Below the pieces are notes generated by a model. That model saw only the letters and a program-made list of their open reading frames with translations, was not told the DNA's origin and made no database searches. The position numbers and the translations under genes were made by a program. DNA of 64,000 nucleotides, taken from contig NW_027248279.1 in the NCBI RefSeq assembly GCF_041260155.1, positions 2,413,764-2,477,763 of the forward strand, given 5' to 3'. This DNA comes from Ptychodera flava. Its lineage: Eukaryota; Hemichordata; Enteropneusta; Ptychoderidae. Shown one piece after another: positions 60,965 to 64,000 of this stretch (position 1 is its first letter; each line of letters starts with the position of its first letter).

Positions 60965-63900
60965 CTCTTCTCACTGCGACCGGTTGTGAGAAACTCATTT
61001 TTTCTGAATGGAATCTGAAAATTGATTGCATGAAATTTTCTATGTTCTCGTTGCGGGGAATACTAATGTTGCAGGGGACAAGTTTTTGCCGCTTCCGATT
61101 CCTTGTGAAATTAAAAGTGTGTGGCATCATTTATTGTTTTTTGTTGGCTTTGCTCAGCTAGGGCTGGTGTACCATGTTTAAGCTGTTGTACTATGGGTGA
61201 AGTGCCGCGTGACTCTAGATATATTTTATGGTAATATATGATTATTGTCAGTGTTATTCTTAGCCTCGTTCTACCCTGTTGAAATATGAAATCTTCAAGA
61301 TTATCAAGCTCTGGCTTCAAAATTAATCAAAGTCCAAAATCGTTTTAGACTTTTACGTGTGTGAAAATATAACCGTTACTGAGTGATGTGCCGTACAGTA
61401 TCAACACCAGAGTGCGCAATATAGCGGTGTGCCCAGCTTACTTGTCACATGGTAATCATGAGTCCATCCATCCAATAAATAACCCATATCTCTAGTCTCG
61501 TGACAGTATAAGGATAAGCTATCACGTGATTGTTGTAAGTACTTTTACTCTCTACGTATGTCGTATTGTGACGTCATCATGGTGGTGTTGATTGTTGTCC
61601 CTTCTTTATCGAATATACCAGTCCGTTGAGGTACATTAGGTCAGAGATAGCTTTAATCATTAACACATAATATTGCATTTCTGCGTCTTGTACACTGTCG
61701 ACCATTTTGACGCTATTCACAGCACCAAGGCGGACTTGGTCATTGAAGTTAGTGTATTTTCTCCTACAATAGAAGTATGTCTTATGCTCGTTCTATGACT
61801 AAGTCTACTGAAAAAAGTGCAAGTCATGATATACTGTTCATTTGTCACGTGTAAGTCATACAATAAGAACTGTCAGATTGATACTTTGACCTTCACCAGT
61901 GTTATGATTTATTATACAAACTGATTGTTCCAGTGCTTGTAATTATTAATGATTACATCGGGAAGTATTGCTTAAATATCGATGCTTTGCACGCAAGTCA
62001 TGAAGTCACATGATTATGTTCTAAGAATATTTTGGTTGTGGTCAATGTTTGGTGTATGTAAGTGTCATCGTCAATCGTTTCGTCAAAATAAATAATGACA
62101 AATACAGAACAATGGATCCCTAATATCTGATTTATTGAAAGATAATATTTGAAATTGAAAAAAATAACATTTAGTAGACATGCAGAAATTACTGTTCGGA
62201 CACTGAAATGGTAGTTGTTGATATTCCCATCATTGTGTCATTGTACAATATTTAAACCAACATGAAAAATTAATGTAATATTGAAAAAAAACGTCTGGTT
62301 ATCTCAATATATCAAAACAAGTGAAATACGGAGTCAGGCAATGGAAATGCGTCCCTTCCTTTGTCAAAATCCAACCATGCAGAGGTTTCAGAAAATATGA
62401 TTGAAGCATTTATACTAGTCAATATACTGACAGCCCAATCTGGCAAACTGATTGATAGTACAGCCTGCACTAGTGTAGCCAAGCCGGGCCTGTATCCTGA
62501 CAAGCTAACGTTTGGCTCACCGATTAGATATGAAGCCTGCAGCCGGGCAGGAATTGATATATTCTCAACAGATCTACTGTCCTAAATTTCGTTTAGTTTG
62601 AAGATGTCACCTATCAATTCTGCTTTTCGGATTTAAATGTTAATCTGAGTATGTTGCTAGCATAAACGAACCATTCGTAAGAATAACATAATGCGGAAGT
62701 TATTAAATGCTCTGAATAACAAATATTTGGCAAGTTTTATTAGCAAGTTTCATTCTACCATCCTTGCAATCACCGTCCCTCCATCCACCGGTCAGGAAAC
62801 GCGACACGTGCGCTATTGTTCAAAGGTGTTAATTGCTCTACCGTAGGTACGAAGCGCGTTGCGGATGTAAAGACTTGCTTGGGTACGCCATCAGTAGTGT
62901 TTGGCAACATCTTGCGGTGCGGAGTATTTTTATTTATTGTCATGTCTTTGCTCCTCTTTAACTTTGTTATCATAGCCAGGATTTCTGATACAACTGAGAA
63001 ACTGTGATTTTTGAGAGTATTTTCTTTGTAAATTTCGTCTATGATTTTCCGTGTTTTTTCCGTCGAATTTTCATCCACCAAATATGACCTAACTAGGTAG
63101 GAAGAGGCACCTTATAGTACGAAAGTCCCCCCTTCACTCGTAGAAATAAGAAGAAATCGAAATGACTTTGGCGTGATCAATCAGTCATAGGGTTTTAAAA
63201 ATTGGTTGTATGCGGGGGTTGTCGTTTACTCTGTTCTGTCTTAGAAAACGCCTGAGATTTCGACGATGCATTTGCTGTTAAAAATCAAGATGGTGGACAC
63301 CATAGGTCGTCCATGCGTTTTTTGAACAACGAAAATTGCCAATCAACCGTAAAACTCCCCGTGAAGTTTGACTTTCGAGGTGTATACCTTCCTAAACGTT
63401 TATTTTCTTGAATTGATTTTCTTTCTAACATTACTCGAAATTAATGCTTTGATGTTTCGGAATGCTGTTGAGTTTGCCGCGACGCCATTTTGAAACTTTG
63501 ATCGCGCAGGTTGTTCTTCGGTCACGAGGTTTTTTCCTCCCTTCCATGTTGGAATCTAATCAAAGTCAGCATATTTCAGTCATTGAAAATTAAATTTACG
63601 GGATTTTAGGAATGGTGAGACACTTATTTGATATTTTTTTTTTCTTCCGAAAAGATGATTTTTGTGATAGTGATGTTGTTTGTGTCTTAGTTTATCCGTT
63701 TTAAGACTTAGAGGTACGGTCGCGTACAGTTGTCTAGTGGCGATTCCTTGCAAGCTCAATCTATTTTGGAGGCCAAAAGAGTACGCAACAGCTTTGAAAA
63801 GAAATGAATTCTTATGTTTAAAAATGAGAAAGAACCTTGAGGCTCCAAGCTCAATATCGAAACGTTTGTGTTACAATACATTTTGGTCTCGACAAGTTTA

Positions 63901-64000
63901 TTCAGCAAAATCGCTGTAGTGAATATCGCGGCGATTCTTGTCATTTTGGTTAAAATTAGCATATTTTTCATGTAATATGACATTAAACTGGTCCAATAAT
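60965..64000. other. Right flank, no confident gene
   Basis: The minus ORF 62770-63081 (Lys/Glu-rich N-terminal half) could be an exon of a gene running off the window, but no domain was recognised. YY1-like sites (AAGATGGTGGAC at about 63288; GCCATTTTGA at about 63485) lie nearby. Confidence 0.25.

Noticed and set aside
62770-63081. 103-codon minus ORF as a possible exon
   Set aside because: Composition is plausible for protein, but no domain or confident borders were seen.

Overview
The window looks like AT-rich, intron-rich metazoan DNA, probably from a marine invertebrate. Evidence: short one-domain exons with GT/AG borders, decayed non-LTR retrotransposons, many MITE-like inverted repeats and long microsatellites. 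A deuterostome or lophotrochozoan is plausible, but the sequence does not fix the species. No rRNA, tRNA, CRISPR array or prokaryotic operon was seen.

The real genes lie in the right half. Two multi-exon immunoglobulin-superfamily (IgSF) genes stand head to head, with 1.42 kb between their start codons. Gene A is on the minus strand (start 44036, stop 33152, 12 coding exons). It encodes signal peptide, V-type Ig, C2-type Ig, two I-type Ig, a cysteine-less Ig-like domain, two FN3 or FN3-like domains, one membrane helix, and a tyrosine-motif tail that includes two YxxM sites. Gene B is on the plus strand (start 45458, stop 57894, 11 coding exons). It encodes signal peptide, nine Ig-like domains and a C-terminal hydrophobic peptide that looks like a GPI-anchor signal. 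The first four Ig domains of A and B match in order, so the pair is an inverted duplication whose 3' ends have diverged into a signalling receptor and a probably lipid-anchored partner. All extracellular exons join in phase 1. The V domains share an unusual WSQ...C-x-x-C signature. The overall fold resembles the nephrin/Kirre family, but no orthologue is claimed.

The left part (1 to about 12 kb) has no recognisable gene. It holds inverted-repeat elements, a MITE, a 147-bp-period repeat array, microsatellites, two dispersed duplications and a possible promoter-like cluster near 4.9 kb. From about 12.2 to 31.7 kb lies a non-coding array of roughly 3 to 5 kb diverged tandem units, broken by a local 425-bp triplication, a LINE fragment and a foldback element. 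Comparing units gives empty sites for these insertions.

Introns of gene B contain a recurrent unclassified element: a variable perfect hairpin beside a conserved 18 to 20 bp terminal inverted repeat. Downstream of gene B (58 to 64 kb) are an AT microsatellite, the 3' end of a LINE, a 109-bp tandem duplication and weak ORFs without recognised homology.
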